40,901 nt of DNA from Prosthecochloris sp. (GTDB taxonomy: Bacteria; Bacteroidota; Chlorobiia; Chlorobiales; Chlorobiaceae). How positions within the stretch are numbered: the first letter of the stretch is position 1; each line of letters starts with the position of its first letter. The notes beneath the pieces were generated by a model, which was not told the DNA's origin, ran no database searches, and saw nothing but the letters and a program-made list of their open reading frames with translations. The DNA lies in contig JADMLA020000009.1 in assembly GCA_015482705.2 (NCBI GenBank), positions 1 to 40,901 on the forward strand. The letters run 5' to 3'. This document shows, in pieces, positions 8,500 to 16,605 of the stretch. The position numbers and the translations under genes are program-made.

Positions 8500-9650
8500 T
8501 ATACTTCTTCTACTTCTCCAAGCACTTTTGCAAGTTCACGTTCGATTTTTTCACCCGGATCCATCGTTTCAAGCGGATCTTTACGCAGACGGTGACGCAA
8601 CGCAAGTCCGGCTATTGCGCGAACATGGTCCATAGTCACCTCTTTGTCACCGCTGAATGCCGCAAAAGCATGAGCGGTTCTTGTAATAGTCAATTCACCG
8701 CGATGGCCGTCGATACCAAGCTGCATACACAGTTTTGCGACATCCGTCAACACCTCGTCGGACATGGTGACTTCAGGCAGCAGATCTTTTGCACCGAGAA
8801 TTTTCTTCTGCAGTTTTTTCTGCTCACGTGTCCATTTTTTCAGGAATGCCTGGGGATCTTCATCATATTCATGACGCCTTTTGACAATATCCACCCTTTT
8901 TGCGACATCGGTAATGGTGATAATCCTTGCATGGAGACCGAAGCGATCGAGGAGCTGAGGCCTCAGCTCACCTTCTTCAGGGTTACCGGAACCTACAAGC
9001 ACGAAACGTGCAGGGTGCCGGATACTGATACCTTCACGTTCGACCACGTTTCTTCCGCTTGCTGCCACGTCAAGCAGAACATCGACAAGATGATCATCGA
9101 GCAGGTTTACCTCGTCAATGTAGAGAAAGCCCCGGTTGGACTGGGCAAGCAGGCCTGGCTCGAAAGCTTTTACACCGCTGGTCAGAGCCTGTTCTATATC
9201 GATGGTACCACAAACACGGTCTTCAGTGGCACCAAGCGGAAGATCGACGACCGGAACCGGGATGTCCTCGATAGTCAGATCTTCCGGAGCAAGAGTTTTT
9301 CTTCCTTTCTGAGGCTTTTCAGCTTCGATATACTCGTTAACATTGCGGTTGTAAACATCATCCTTGACCCGTTCAATCATCGGCAACACCTCTGCAAGCG
9401 CCCGAACAGTCGTACTTTTTCCAGTCCCCCTGTGGCCCATGACAAGCACTCCACCAATCCTCGGATCGATGATATTCAGAATCAAGCTGAGTTTCATTTC
9501 TTCCTGACCGACGATCGCCGTAAAAGGATAAGCCTGTCCTTGCTTCTTTTTGGTTCTCGCTTTCTTTGGGCCGGAAGCTTTTTTGGCAACCGAACCTTCC
9601 TTTGCTTTCGTACTTGCTGTGTTGTTTGCAGCTGAAGCAGTCTGAGTCAT
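8499..9650 (-). CDS. bchI: magnesium chelatase ATPase subunit I
   Basis: BchI is the active AAA+ ATPase of magnesium chelatase, in the first committed step of bacteriochlorophyll synthesis. I use the ATG at 9650 (383 residues). A longer TTG reading from 9677 is possible but adds nine residues without family similarity. Walker A is GHRGTGKST (residues 72-80) and Walker B is FLYIDE with Asp179-Glu180. A sensor/arginine-finger region (GSGNPEEGELRPQLLDRFG) follows. The first 40 residues are an Ala/Lys-rich, probably disordered basic tail. It is the first gene of a bchI-bchD unit. The ATP-site residues missing in BchD are intact here. Confidence 0.95.
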   Translation of the reverse strand: MTQTASAANNTASTKAKEGSVAKKASGPKKARTKKKQGQAYPFTAIVGQEEMKLSLILNIIDPRIGGVLVMGHRGTGKSTTVRALAEVLPMIERVKDDVYNRNVNEYIEAEKPQKGRKTLAPEDLTIEDIPVPVVDLPLGATEDRVCGTIDIEQALTSGVKAFEPGLLAQSNRGFLYIDEVNLLDDHLVDVLLDVAASGRNVVEREGISIRHPARFVLVGSGNPEEGELRPQLLDRFGLHARIITITDVAKRVDIVKRRHEYDEDPQAFLKKWTREQKKLQKKILGAKDLLPEVTMSDEVLTDVAKLCMQLGIDGHRGELTITRTAHAFAAFSGDKEVTMDHVRAIAGLALRHRLRKDPLETMDPGEKIERELAKVLGEVEEV

Positions 9651-9733
9651 AATTGATGATTTGGTTAAACACCCCAACCCTTTGCGTTTACCACTGCGGG
9701 AAAAGGCTTACTTAATTGAAGACGTTTACAATT

Positions 9734-9753
9734 AAACCATGAATTTATGGTTT
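9734..9753. promoter_or_regulatory. dyad upstream of bchI, possible operator
   Basis: AAACCAT and ATGGTTT form a 7-bp dyad with a six-base AT-rich spacer, centred about 93 bases before the bchI ATG. On the minus strand the dyad overlaps a TTGTTA-17-TTTAAT promoter-like pair. This suggests regulated transcription of bchID, but no cognate regulator is in the window. Confidence 0.35.
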
Positions 9754-9819
9754 TAACAAGAGAATAGAAAATGCTTTAAAAAAAAGGCGCATGTTAAGTC
9801 AAACAGCAAAGGTCAAATG

Positions 9820-9851
9820 ACAAAAAAAGACTCCCGAAATCCAGGATTCCG
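9820..9851 (-). terminator. rho-independent terminator after lipoamide dehydrogenase
   Basis: On the minus strand CCGGAATCC folds against GGATTTCGG and is followed by TCTTTTTTT, just past the stop codon at 9862. Confidence 0.65.
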
Positions 9852-9861
9852 GCTTCAGGAT

Positions 9862-11268
9862 TTATTGCTCCAAGGCATTTTCAGCCGCTTCTTTTATAGA
9901 TTCTGAAAGTGTCGGATGAGCATGAATCACATCAGCAAGCTGTCCCGCCGTCACACCCAGGCTTCGGGCAAGTGACAACTCTCCTATCAGCTCCACCGCT
10001 CCATGGCCCAGCACATGACCGCCAAGCAGTTCTCCGTTGTCCGCATTGAAAACCAGTTTCACAAAACCCTCCCTCACTCCGTATGCACTTGCTTTTCCCG
10101 AGGCTGCAAAAAAAGCATGTCCGACCTTTACCCGAAAACCTGCATCAATGGCCGTTTTTTCGGTATATCCCACACATGCCACCGACGGCTCAACGTAGAC
10201 ACAACGGGGCACTCTGCTCTCGTCAACCGGCTCACCCCTCTTCCCCGTTATAGCCTTCACTGCAACTCCGGCTTCAGCCGAAGCCTTGTGTGCAAGCAGC
10301 ATCCCTCCTCTGACATCACCTATAGCAAAGATGTTCCCTACATTGGTACGACAGAACCGATCGGTTTCGATAAAACCCTTTTCTGTAGCAACTCCGACTT
10401 TTTCAAGGGCAAGGTCACGCGTGTTGGGAACAACACCAACCGCGACAAGCATACTTTCCGCTTCCACCACCCGTTCACTGCCGTCCCTCAGACGTACCAC
10501 AGCACGAACGCCTCCTTCCGTCGCTTCACTTCTTTTCACGGCAGCTTCAGTAATAATTTCGATCCCTGCCTTGGCAAGTGAACGCCTTAGCCCCTCTCCC
10601 ACCTCTATATCTTCGAGAGGAAGAATCTCCGGCATAAGCTCCACCAGCGTAACCTTACTTCCCGCTGCACTGAAATACCATGCCATCTCCACCCCTATCG
10701 CACCACCGCCTACGATAAGCATGTTTTCCGGCGCAGTCTGCATTGCAAGTGCTTCACGGCTCGAGACGATGGTTTTGCCGTCGAACTCCAATCCCGGAAG
10801 CTCTCTTGCAGAACCACCGGCAGCAATGATGATGTTTTCCGCCGTCACCGTTTCGGCAACCGCACCGTTGCGGGTTATTGCAAGTGTATGAGCATCAGCA
10901 AATGAACCTTCACCTCGCTTCACCGTGATATCGTTCCGCTTCATAGCATATTCAACGCCCTTGGACATCGTCAGCACGACCCTTCGACTTCTTTTCACAG
11001 CCTGGGCCATATCGACGGTTGAATCATGACACTCGAGGCCAAAAGGTCCGGCATCACCGGCCAAACGGAAAATTTCGGCACTTCTCAGCAGCGCCTTGGT
11101 TGGAATACACCCCCAGTTCAAACAAACGCCACCAATCGCACCTTTTTCGACAACACATACCTTCAAACCACAACGTGCCGCCTTAATCGCCGCTTCGAAC
11201 CCTCCCGGTCCTGACCCGATAACGACCACATCAAAATCAAAAGACTTACCTTCTCCTTTACCTGACAT
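9862..11268 (-). CDS. lpd: dihydrolipoyl dehydrogenase
   Basis: This FAD-dependent class I pyridine nucleotide-disulfide oxidoreductase reoxidises dihydrolipoamide with NAD+. I use the ATG at 11268 (468 residues), because a longer reading to 11328 would add a non-conserved stretch in front of the FAD-binding fold. The N-terminal FAD motif is VVVIGSGPGG. The redox disulfide is GGVCLNWGCIP (Cys49 and Cys54), the NAD motif is IVGGGAIGVE, and the C-terminal His-Glu pair sits in AHPTLSES. No E1 or E2 component is adjacent, so its partner complex (branched-chain or pyruvate dehydrogenase, or glycine cleavage) is not shown here. It is divergent from the RluD-type gene. Confidence 0.92.
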   Translation of the reverse strand: MSGKGEGKSFDFDVVVIGSGPGGFEAAIKAARCGLKVCVVEKGAIGGVCLNWGCIPTKALLRSAEIFRLAGDAGPFGLECHDSTVDMAQAVKRSRRVVLTMSKGVEYAMKRNDITVKRGEGSFADAHTLAITRNGAVAETVTAENIIIAAGGSARELPGLEFDGKTIVSSREALAMQTAPENMLIVGGGAIGVEMAWYFSAAGSKVTLVELMPEILPLEDIEVGEGLRRSLAKAGIEIITEAAVKRSEATEGGVRAVVRLRDGSERVVEAESMLVAVGVVPNTRDLALEKVGVATEKGFIETDRFCRTNVGNIFAIGDVRGGMLLAHKASAEAGVAVKAITGKRGEPVDESRVPRCVYVEPSVACVGYTEKTAIDAGFRVKVGHAFFAASGKASAYGVREGFVKLVFNADNGELLGGHVLGHGAVELIGELSLARSLGVTAGQLADVIHAHPTLSESIKEAAENALEQ

Positions 11269-11292
11269 GAGAATTACGCTGTTATGTATTAT

Positions 11293-11298
11293 TATAAT
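11293..11298 (+). promoter_or_regulatory. candidate -10 element for the RluD-type gene
   Basis: A perfect TATAAT lies in the short divergent gap. The expected start of transcription, about 11305, precedes the ATG at 11330 but follows an alternative ATG at 11297, which favours the later start. No good -35 is visible. Confidence 0.35.
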
Positions 11299-11329
11299 GC
11301 CATATAGAATTTCACAGTACTCACCCAAG

Positions 11330-12370
11330 ATGCAAAATCAACCGGTAAAAAGCGAACAGGAAGAACAGGACACGGAGCGCCAGGAGCCAAAAAAAATGAC
11401 GTTGCAGGTCGCCCAAACCCAGAAGCCGATGCGTATCGATGTCTATCTTGCGCAACAGGTTGAAAATGCCACACGCAACAAGGTTCAGGAGGCCATTTCG
11501 GAACACCGGGTGCTGGTAAACGGAAAAACAGTCAAAGCCAATTACAAAATAAAATCTCTCGACAGCATAGAGATCACTTTTCTCCGTCCCCCGGCACCGG
11601 AACTTGCTCCGGAGAACATTCCGGTCGACATCGTCTATGAGGATGAAGATCTGATGGTCATCAACAAGGCTCCCGGCATGGTGGTTCACCCCGCTTTCGG
11701 CAACTGGACAGGAACACTTGCAAACGCAATCCTTTACCATCTTGGTACCGACGCCGAAAAGCTCGATGCATCCGAACTCCGGCCGGGCATTGTCCACCGG
11801 CTGGATAAAAACACCTCGGGATTGATTATCGTCGCGAAAAACAGTACTGCCCTGAACAGGCTCGCAAGACAGTTCGCAAACCGGCAGGTAGAAAAAAAAT
11901 ATCAGGCAATAGTTCGTGGTGTCCCGAATCCTCCTGAAGGAATCGTCAAGACGAATATCGGGCGCTCGATACGAGACAGGAAGGTGATGACCTGTTACGA
12001 GTTTCAGGGAAAAGAAGGAAAAACAGCGATCACGGAATACGCTGTTCAGAAAAACCTCCATTACTTCTCTCTTGTCGAACTGACGCTCCATACCGGAAGA
12101 ACGCATCAGATTCGGGTCCATCTGCAGCATATCCGTACACCCATTCTCGGAGACGAAACCTACGGAGGCACAGCCATCTTCAAACTACCGTTCAGTAAAA
12201 GTGAACTTTTCGTGAAAAATTTACTGGAACTCATCCCCCGTCAAGCGCTGCATGCAGAAAGTCTAACTTTTTTCCAGCCGACCACTCATGAACGATTATC
12301 TCTGAGAGCACCCCTACCATCCGATATGCAGGCTGCTTTGGAAAAAATCGAAACTGTTTTATCTCTATGA
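11330..12370 (+). CDS. rluD: RluD-family 23S rRNA pseudouridine synthase
   Basis: This enzyme isomerises uridines to pseudouridine in 23S rRNA. The 346-residue protein has a short charged N-terminal tail, an S4-type RNA-binding domain (about residues 30-90, including NKVQEAISEHRVLVNGK) and a catalytic domain with HRLDKNTSGL, where Asp159 is the catalytic aspartate. TGRTHQIRVH and DETYGG complete the family signature. I prefer the start at 11330 because upstream in-frame codons overlap the divergent lpd gene and the promoter. RluD is the best fit because of the S4 domain, but RluC or another RluA-type specificity cannot be excluded. Confidence 0.88.
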   Translation: MQNQPVKSEQEEQDTERQEPKKMTLQVAQTQKPMRIDVYLAQQVENATRNKVQEAISEHRVLVNGKTVKANYKIKSLDSIEITFLRPPAPELAPENIPVDIVYEDEDLMVINKAPGMVVHPAFGNWTGTLANAILYHLGTDAEKLDASELRPGIVHRLDKNTSGLIIVAKNSTALNRLARQFANRQVEKKYQAIVRGVPNPPEGIVKTNIGRSIRDRKVMTCYEFQGKEGKTAITEYAVQKNLHYFSLVELTLHTGRTHQIRVHLQHIRTPILGDETYGGTAIFKLPFSKSELFVKNLLELIPRQALHAESLTFFQPTTHERLSLRAPLPSDMQAALEKIETVLSL

Positions 12371-12414
12371 ACCACATTCAATAATCACTGTTAACCGTTA
12401 ATCGATCGCCAATT

Positions 12415-12993
12415 ATGAAAGTACTCGCAATCAACGGAAGCCCGCGCAGGGAAGGCAACACGCATAAAATGATCCTGAAAGTTTTCGAAACTCTTGAATC
12501 TGAAGGTATCGAGACCGAGCTTGTTCAGGTCGGTGGGAAAATCGTCCGGGGTTGTCTGTCATGCTACAAATGTATCGAGCGCAAGGATAAGAAGTGTGCG
12601 ACAAAAAACGACCTTTTCAACGATCTTTTTGAAAAAATGCTCGAAGCAGACGGCATCATTCTCGCCTCGCCAACCTATTTCGCCGATATTACCCCGGAGC
12701 TCAAAGCGGTCATCGACCGTGCCGGTTTCGTTTCGAGAGTCAACGGCCAACTTTTCCGGCACAAAGCAGGAGCTGCGGTCATCTCACTCCGACGAGGAGG
12801 TGGTGTACACGCCTACGACAGCATCAATCACCTCTACCAGATCTGCGGCATGTTTATCGTCGGTTCAACCTACTGGAACCTTGGTTTCGGAGGCAGAACC
12901 GAAGCTGAAGTCACCAATGACAAGGAGGGGATGGAAAACATGCTCGATCTGGGCCGGTCGATGGCATTCCTCCTTCAGAAGCTCAAAAGCTGA
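12415..12993 (+). CDS. flavodoxin-fold NAD(P)H oxidoreductase with iron-sulfur-flavoprotein Cys motif
   Basis: The 192-residue protein opens with MKVLAINGSPRREGNT, the phosphate-binding loop of NADPH-dependent FMN reductases, and has ASPTYFADITPELKAVIDR at the usual flavin-contact position. Cys47, Cys50, Cys53 and Cys61 form CX2CX2CX7C. This fits the compact 4Fe-4S motif (CX2CX2CX4-7C) of archaeal and bacterial iron-sulfur flavoproteins (Isf), which pass electrons from ferredoxin. The electron partner is unknown. It starts 44 bases after the RluD-type gene and could be co-transcribed. A plain FMN reductase without a cluster is the alternative. Confidence 0.82.
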   Translation: MKVLAINGSPRREGNTHKMILKVFETLESEGIETELVQVGGKIVRGCLSCYKCIERKDKKCATKNDLFNDLFEKMLEADGIILASPTYFADITPELKAVIDRAGFVSRVNGQLFRHKAGAAVISLRRGGGVHAYDSINHLYQICGMFIVGSTYWNLGFGGRTEAEVTNDKEGMENMLDLGRSMAFLLQKLKS

Positions 12994-13117
12994 TCACCTG
13001 GTCTGCAAGGTTTTCCTTCGATTATCGTCCAATTGTAAAAGGCACTTGAAAAATCTGCTTCACACGACAACGCTATGAGATTTGCCACCCATGAATACAT
13101 GAGAGGAGTATCGAATT

Positions 13118-14041
13118 ATGAAAAATGGAAAGCTGTTTCTTGTTGCAGTTCTTGCAACAATGATGGGTTGCCAGACAGCCGCGCCTGCCCAGGCTGACGT
13201 CAATGTACACATCGGATTCGGAAGCCCCCGTGCTATCGCATACCACCCGGTATACTATGGAGATTATTATTACAACGCGGCATATGCACCAAACCTGTTG
13301 TACATCCCGCAACTTGGCTTTTACGCTTCTGTAGGTTCACCCTACGACTTGCTCTTTTTCAACAATTTCTACTATGTCTACCACAGTGGACACTGGTACC
13401 ACTCACACTATTACTACGGACCATGGACCGTTGTCAAACACAACAGACTGCCGTACAAGATCAGAAAGCACCGTTGGCATAAAATCAGGGAATACTGCAA
13501 TCATGAATACCGCAAGTCCAACAAGCACCGTTGGCTGAAGCATCGTCATTTTATCCATAAGGAAAAGAAAAAAAGTATCAGAAACAGCGCTTACTACCGT
13601 TCTGATCGGCCTGCTGTCAACCGCTGGAAAAAAGCACCTGACGGAAACGCGGACCATAACAACAAAAAGATCTATAAGGTAAGGTCAAAGAATGAAAAGA
13701 GAACTGTCTACAAGATAAGGTCCGAACGTGAAAGAAATAAAGCGTACAAAATCAGAACAGATTCTGAAAAACGCTTTATCCGCAAAGAACCCGGAAAAAC
13801 AAAAACATGGCGCAAGAATCCGGATAAAAAGATTGTCGTCAAAGAAAAAACAGTGAAAACAAAGCGCTGGACAAAACAAAACAACGACCGTAAAGAAAAG
13901 CGCTTTGCAGAAAACAGAAATAACACCAAGGAAAAAAGCCAGTTCAAAAAAACAAATCGACTCAAAAACGAACTGAAAAGAAAGATCAGCGAAAGAAAAG
14001 CGGAACGCAGTACGAAACGATGGAGGCGAACCAACGATTAA
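13118..14041 (+). CDS. secreted, highly basic protein of unknown function
   Basis: I do not recognise a family. The 307 residues start with a signal peptide (MKNGKLFLVAVLATMMGC...AQA). MMGC could be a lipobox and AQA-D a standard signal-peptidase site. Residues 28-110 are Tyr/His-rich (VYYGDYYYN, HWYHSHYYYG). From about residue 110 the protein is dominated by Lys/Arg/His, with three imperfect 13-residue repeats around residues 186-225 (YKVRS, YKIRS and YKIRT, each followed by a charged stretch). The Shine-Dalgarno GAGAGGAG precedes the ATG by 9 bases and is one of the better ribosome sites here. A terminator follows. A surface or polyanion-binding role is possible but unproven. Confidence 0.75.
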   Translation: MKNGKLFLVAVLATMMGCQTAAPAQADVNVHIGFGSPRAIAYHPVYYGDYYYNAAYAPNLLYIPQLGFYASVGSPYDLLFFNNFYYVYHSGHWYHSHYYYGPWTVVKHNRLPYKIRKHRWHKIREYCNHEYRKSNKHRWLKHRHFIHKEKKKSIRNSAYYRSDRPAVNRWKKAPDGNADHNNKKIYKVRSKNEKRTVYKIRSERERNKAYKIRTDSEKRFIRKEPGKTKTWRKNPDKKIVVKEKTVKTKRWTKQNNDRKEKRFAENRNNTKEKSQFKKTNRLKNELKRKISERKAERSTKRWRRTND

Positions 14042-14042
14042 A

Positions 14043-14073
14043 CAATAAGATCCTATCCAATAAGATCCTATCG
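14043..14073 (+). repeat. tandem 16-bp duplication after the basic secreted protein
   Basis: CAATAAGATCCTATC occurs twice in direct tandem at a 16-base period, immediately after the stop codon and before the terminator. It looks like a simple slippage duplication. Confidence 0.7.
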
Positions 14074-14078
14074 GCAAT

Positions 14079-14122
14079 AAACGGCCCTGGCACAATTTTG
14101 CATCAGGGCCGTTTTCTTTTTA
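14079..14122 (+). terminator. rho-independent terminator
   Basis: ACGGCCCTG (14081-14089) pairs with CAGGGCCGT (14104-14112) and is followed by TTTCTTTTT. It ends the transcript of the basic secreted protein. Confidence 0.85.
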
Positions 14123-14355
14123 TCTCGAAGTGAAAACAGTCCCTTATAAGGAAAATAAATGTGATAACTTACCGCTCAACCACAGCGACAGCATCATTGT
14201 ACCTGCTGATCGATAATTTCGAGTTTTCTTTTCAAAAAGAACGATCCGCGGTATTCTCTCATTTCAGGGTTTCATTAGGAGATTACAGTCTGCTTTAGGC
14301 ATATTATACCCTACATGATCCGGCAACAGGCAAATACGAATGAGATTACGTGACC

Positions 14356-16569
14356 ATGAAAAAAGCAGTCTCTCGCTTCCTTATCCTTTCTTTTTTTTGG
14401 ATCGCATACCCGCAAATAACAAGAGCTGATGATACACCGACTCCAATAAAGCCGATCAACGCTCCTGAAAAAATAGTTGAAGAATCGTATTGCGGCCAAA
14501 AAGTTATCGATCCTTACCGGTATATGGAAAATCTCGAGGATCCTTTTGTCCGGCAATGGCTGACAGCGCAGGCAGAATATGCAAGATCGGTTATCGAAAA
14601 AATCCCCGGAAGAACGTCACTCATTGAGAAAATGCAGGATTTCGACAGTCGAAAATCTGCAAAAGTCTATAACCTTGTCATAACGGATAACGACTGGTAC
14701 TTTTATCTGAAAAGAACACCCGCGGACGAAACTGGAAAACTTTATTATAGAAAAGGTATCCAGGGTGATGAATCCCTGCTTTTCGATCCTTCCGGTTTTT
14801 CGGTAAACAGTCAGAAAAAATATGTCGTCAGCAACATCTCTCCCAGCGATGACGGCTCGAAAGTGGCTGTTTCAGTAGCAGCCGATGGTTCCGAAGACGA
14901 TATCGTGCTGATCATGGATGTACAAGCAGGCAGGCTTTACCCTGAAAAAATCGACCGCTGCCGCTTTGCATCACCATCATGGCTGCCTGACGGAAGTGCG
15001 TTTCTTTACAATCGTCTCCAGAAAAGCGGAAGGCATCAGAGCGATATACAAAAAAACAGTAAAGTCTATCTTCATGAAGTCGGCAGCGATCCGTCTCTTG
15101 ACAGGGAAGTTTTTTCCCGTGACACCAATCCTGTAATGAACATCAAGCCCGAGGATATACCTTCCGTTCATTACGATAAGGACAGCAAACATCTTTACGC
15201 CTTTGTTCATAATGTCGATCGCCGCCTTACGGTGTATTATGCCCCCGTATGGGAACTTGGGAGGGGAAAAATTTCCTGGAAACCGCTTCTCAAACCCGAA
15301 GACAACATCCACGATTTCGCTGTCACCGAAAAGGATCTTTACCTCTACACTCCGGAAAAAGCCCCGAACTTCAGAGTTCTGAAAACCTCGCTGTTACAAC
15401 CTGACATCGGCCAAGCAGAAACGGTCATTCCGGAACATCCCGATGCGGTACTCTCATCGTTCAACCTTACCAGTAACGGGATATATTACACACTTTCGAA
15501 AAACGGCGTCGAAGTGGAGTTTTTCCATAAAGAGTTCGACGGGAAAAAAGCCAAAAAATTACCATTGCCGTTTCCTGCAGGGACCATACATCTGAGCACC
15601 AAAGGCTTCAGGTTTCCCGATGTATGGATTGTCATCTCCGGATGGAGTAGTGATTACAAACGGTACCGTTACGATGAAGACTCGAATTCCTTTGTTTATG
15701 AAACGCTTTCTTCAGCGGCTGAATATCCGGAATACGATGATCTTGTCGTCCAGGAAATCATGGTACCGTCACATGACGGTGTGAAAGTCCCGCTTTCCCT
15801 GATTCATAAAAAAGGTTTGAATAAAAACAGCCGAAATCCTCTGCTTTTCTATGGATATGGCGCTTATGGAAAGTCGTTACGACCATTTTTCAACCCATCG
15901 TTTCTCCTGTGGACCCACAAGGGAGGAATCCTCGCTATCGCCCACGTCCGTGGAGGAGGAGAAATGGGAGACGCTTGGCACAAGGCAGGAATGAAAACGA
16001 CAAAGTTCAACACGTGGCAGGACCTGATCAGCTGCGCAGAATATGTTATCGACAAAAAATACACCGCCCCTTCCCACATAGCGATCAACAGTGCAAGCGC
16101 TGGCGGCATTCTTGTCGGCAAGGCCATGACCGAGCGCCCCGACCTTTTTGCCGCAGTCATTCCTCAGGTCGGAGCCATGAATCCTTTTCGAGGAGAAGAA
16201 ACACCCAATGGACCGGTCAACACACCGGAGTTCGGCACCGTCAACGATCCAGTCGAGTGCAAAGCGTTGATAGCAATGGATCCTTACCTGAGTATTCGTA
16301 AAAGGGTTACATACCCTGCGGCTCTCGTTACAGCTGGCATCAATGATCCGAGAGTGATTGCATGGCAACCCGCGAAATTCGCCGCCCATCTGCAGGCATC
16401 GAGCGTTTCAGGTAAACCTGTGTTGTTTTACACTGATTTCCAGTCGGGACATGGTATCGGTAATACAAAAACCAAACAATTCGAAACACTTGCTGATGTA
16501 CTGAGTTTTGCCTTTTGGCAAACCGGCCATTCCGAATTTCAGCCCGGGCATGCTGCTCCGGAAAAGTGA
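14356..16569 (+). CDS. secreted prolyl oligopeptidase family serine peptidase (S9)
   Basis: The 737-residue protein matches S9A prolyl oligopeptidases. It has a seven-bladed propeller-like N-terminal part after the EDPYRYMEN-type opening (here DPYRYMENLEDP), then an alpha/beta hydrolase domain with catalytic Ser581 in NSASAGG, Asp664 in AGINDPRV and His699 in SGHGIG. These enzymes cleave short peptides after proline. A signal peptide (MKKAVSRFLILSFFWIAYPQ, then ITRADD) predicts export to the periplasm. I use the ATG at 14356; a GTG at 14350 is two codons upstream. The gene ends 36 bases before a radical SAM/SPASM maturase on the same strand, so they are probably co-transcribed, and a role in trimming a modified peptide is possible. 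Confidence 0.9.
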   Translation: MKKAVSRFLILSFFWIAYPQITRADDTPTPIKPINAPEKIVEESYCGQKVIDPYRYMENLEDPFVRQWLTAQAEYARSVIEKIPGRTSLIEKMQDFDSRKSAKVYNLVITDNDWYFYLKRTPADETGKLYYRKGIQGDESLLFDPSGFSVNSQKKYVVSNISPSDDGSKVAVSVAADGSEDDIVLIMDVQAGRLYPEKIDRCRFASPSWLPDGSAFLYNRLQKSGRHQSDIQKNSKVYLHEVGSDPSLDREVFSRDTNPVMNIKPEDIPSVHYDKDSKHLYAFVHNVDRRLTVYYAPVWELGRGKISWKPLLKPEDNIHDFAVTEKDLYLYTPEKAPNFRVLKTSLLQPDIGQAETVIPEHPDAVLSSFNLTSNGIYYTLSKNGVEVEFFHKEFDGKKAKKLPLPFPAGTIHLSTKGFRFPDVWIVISGWSSDYKRYRYDEDSNSFVYETLSSAAEYPEYDDLVVQEIMVPSHDGVKVPLSLIHKKGLNKNSRNPLLFYGYGAYGKSLRPFFNPSFLLWTHKGGILAIAHVRGGGEMGDAWHKAGMKTTKFNTWQDLISCAEYVIDKKYTAPSHIAINSASAGGILVGKAMTERPDLFAAVIPQVGAMNPFRGEETPNGPVNTPEFGTVNDPVECKALIAMDPYLSIRKRVTYPAALVTAGINDPRVIAWQPAKFAAHLQASSVSGKPVLFYTDFQSGHGIGNTKTKQFETLADVLSFAFWQTGHSEFQPGHAAPEK

Positions 16570-16605
16570 CAGAACGTAGCTCTCAACGCCAAGCCTCTTT
16601 CGACA

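Noticed and set aside
8592..9635. 347-codon open frame opposite bchI
   Set aside because: It lies wholly antisense to a secure bchI, has no recognisable motif and a Cys/His/Phe-rich composition typical of antisense frames.
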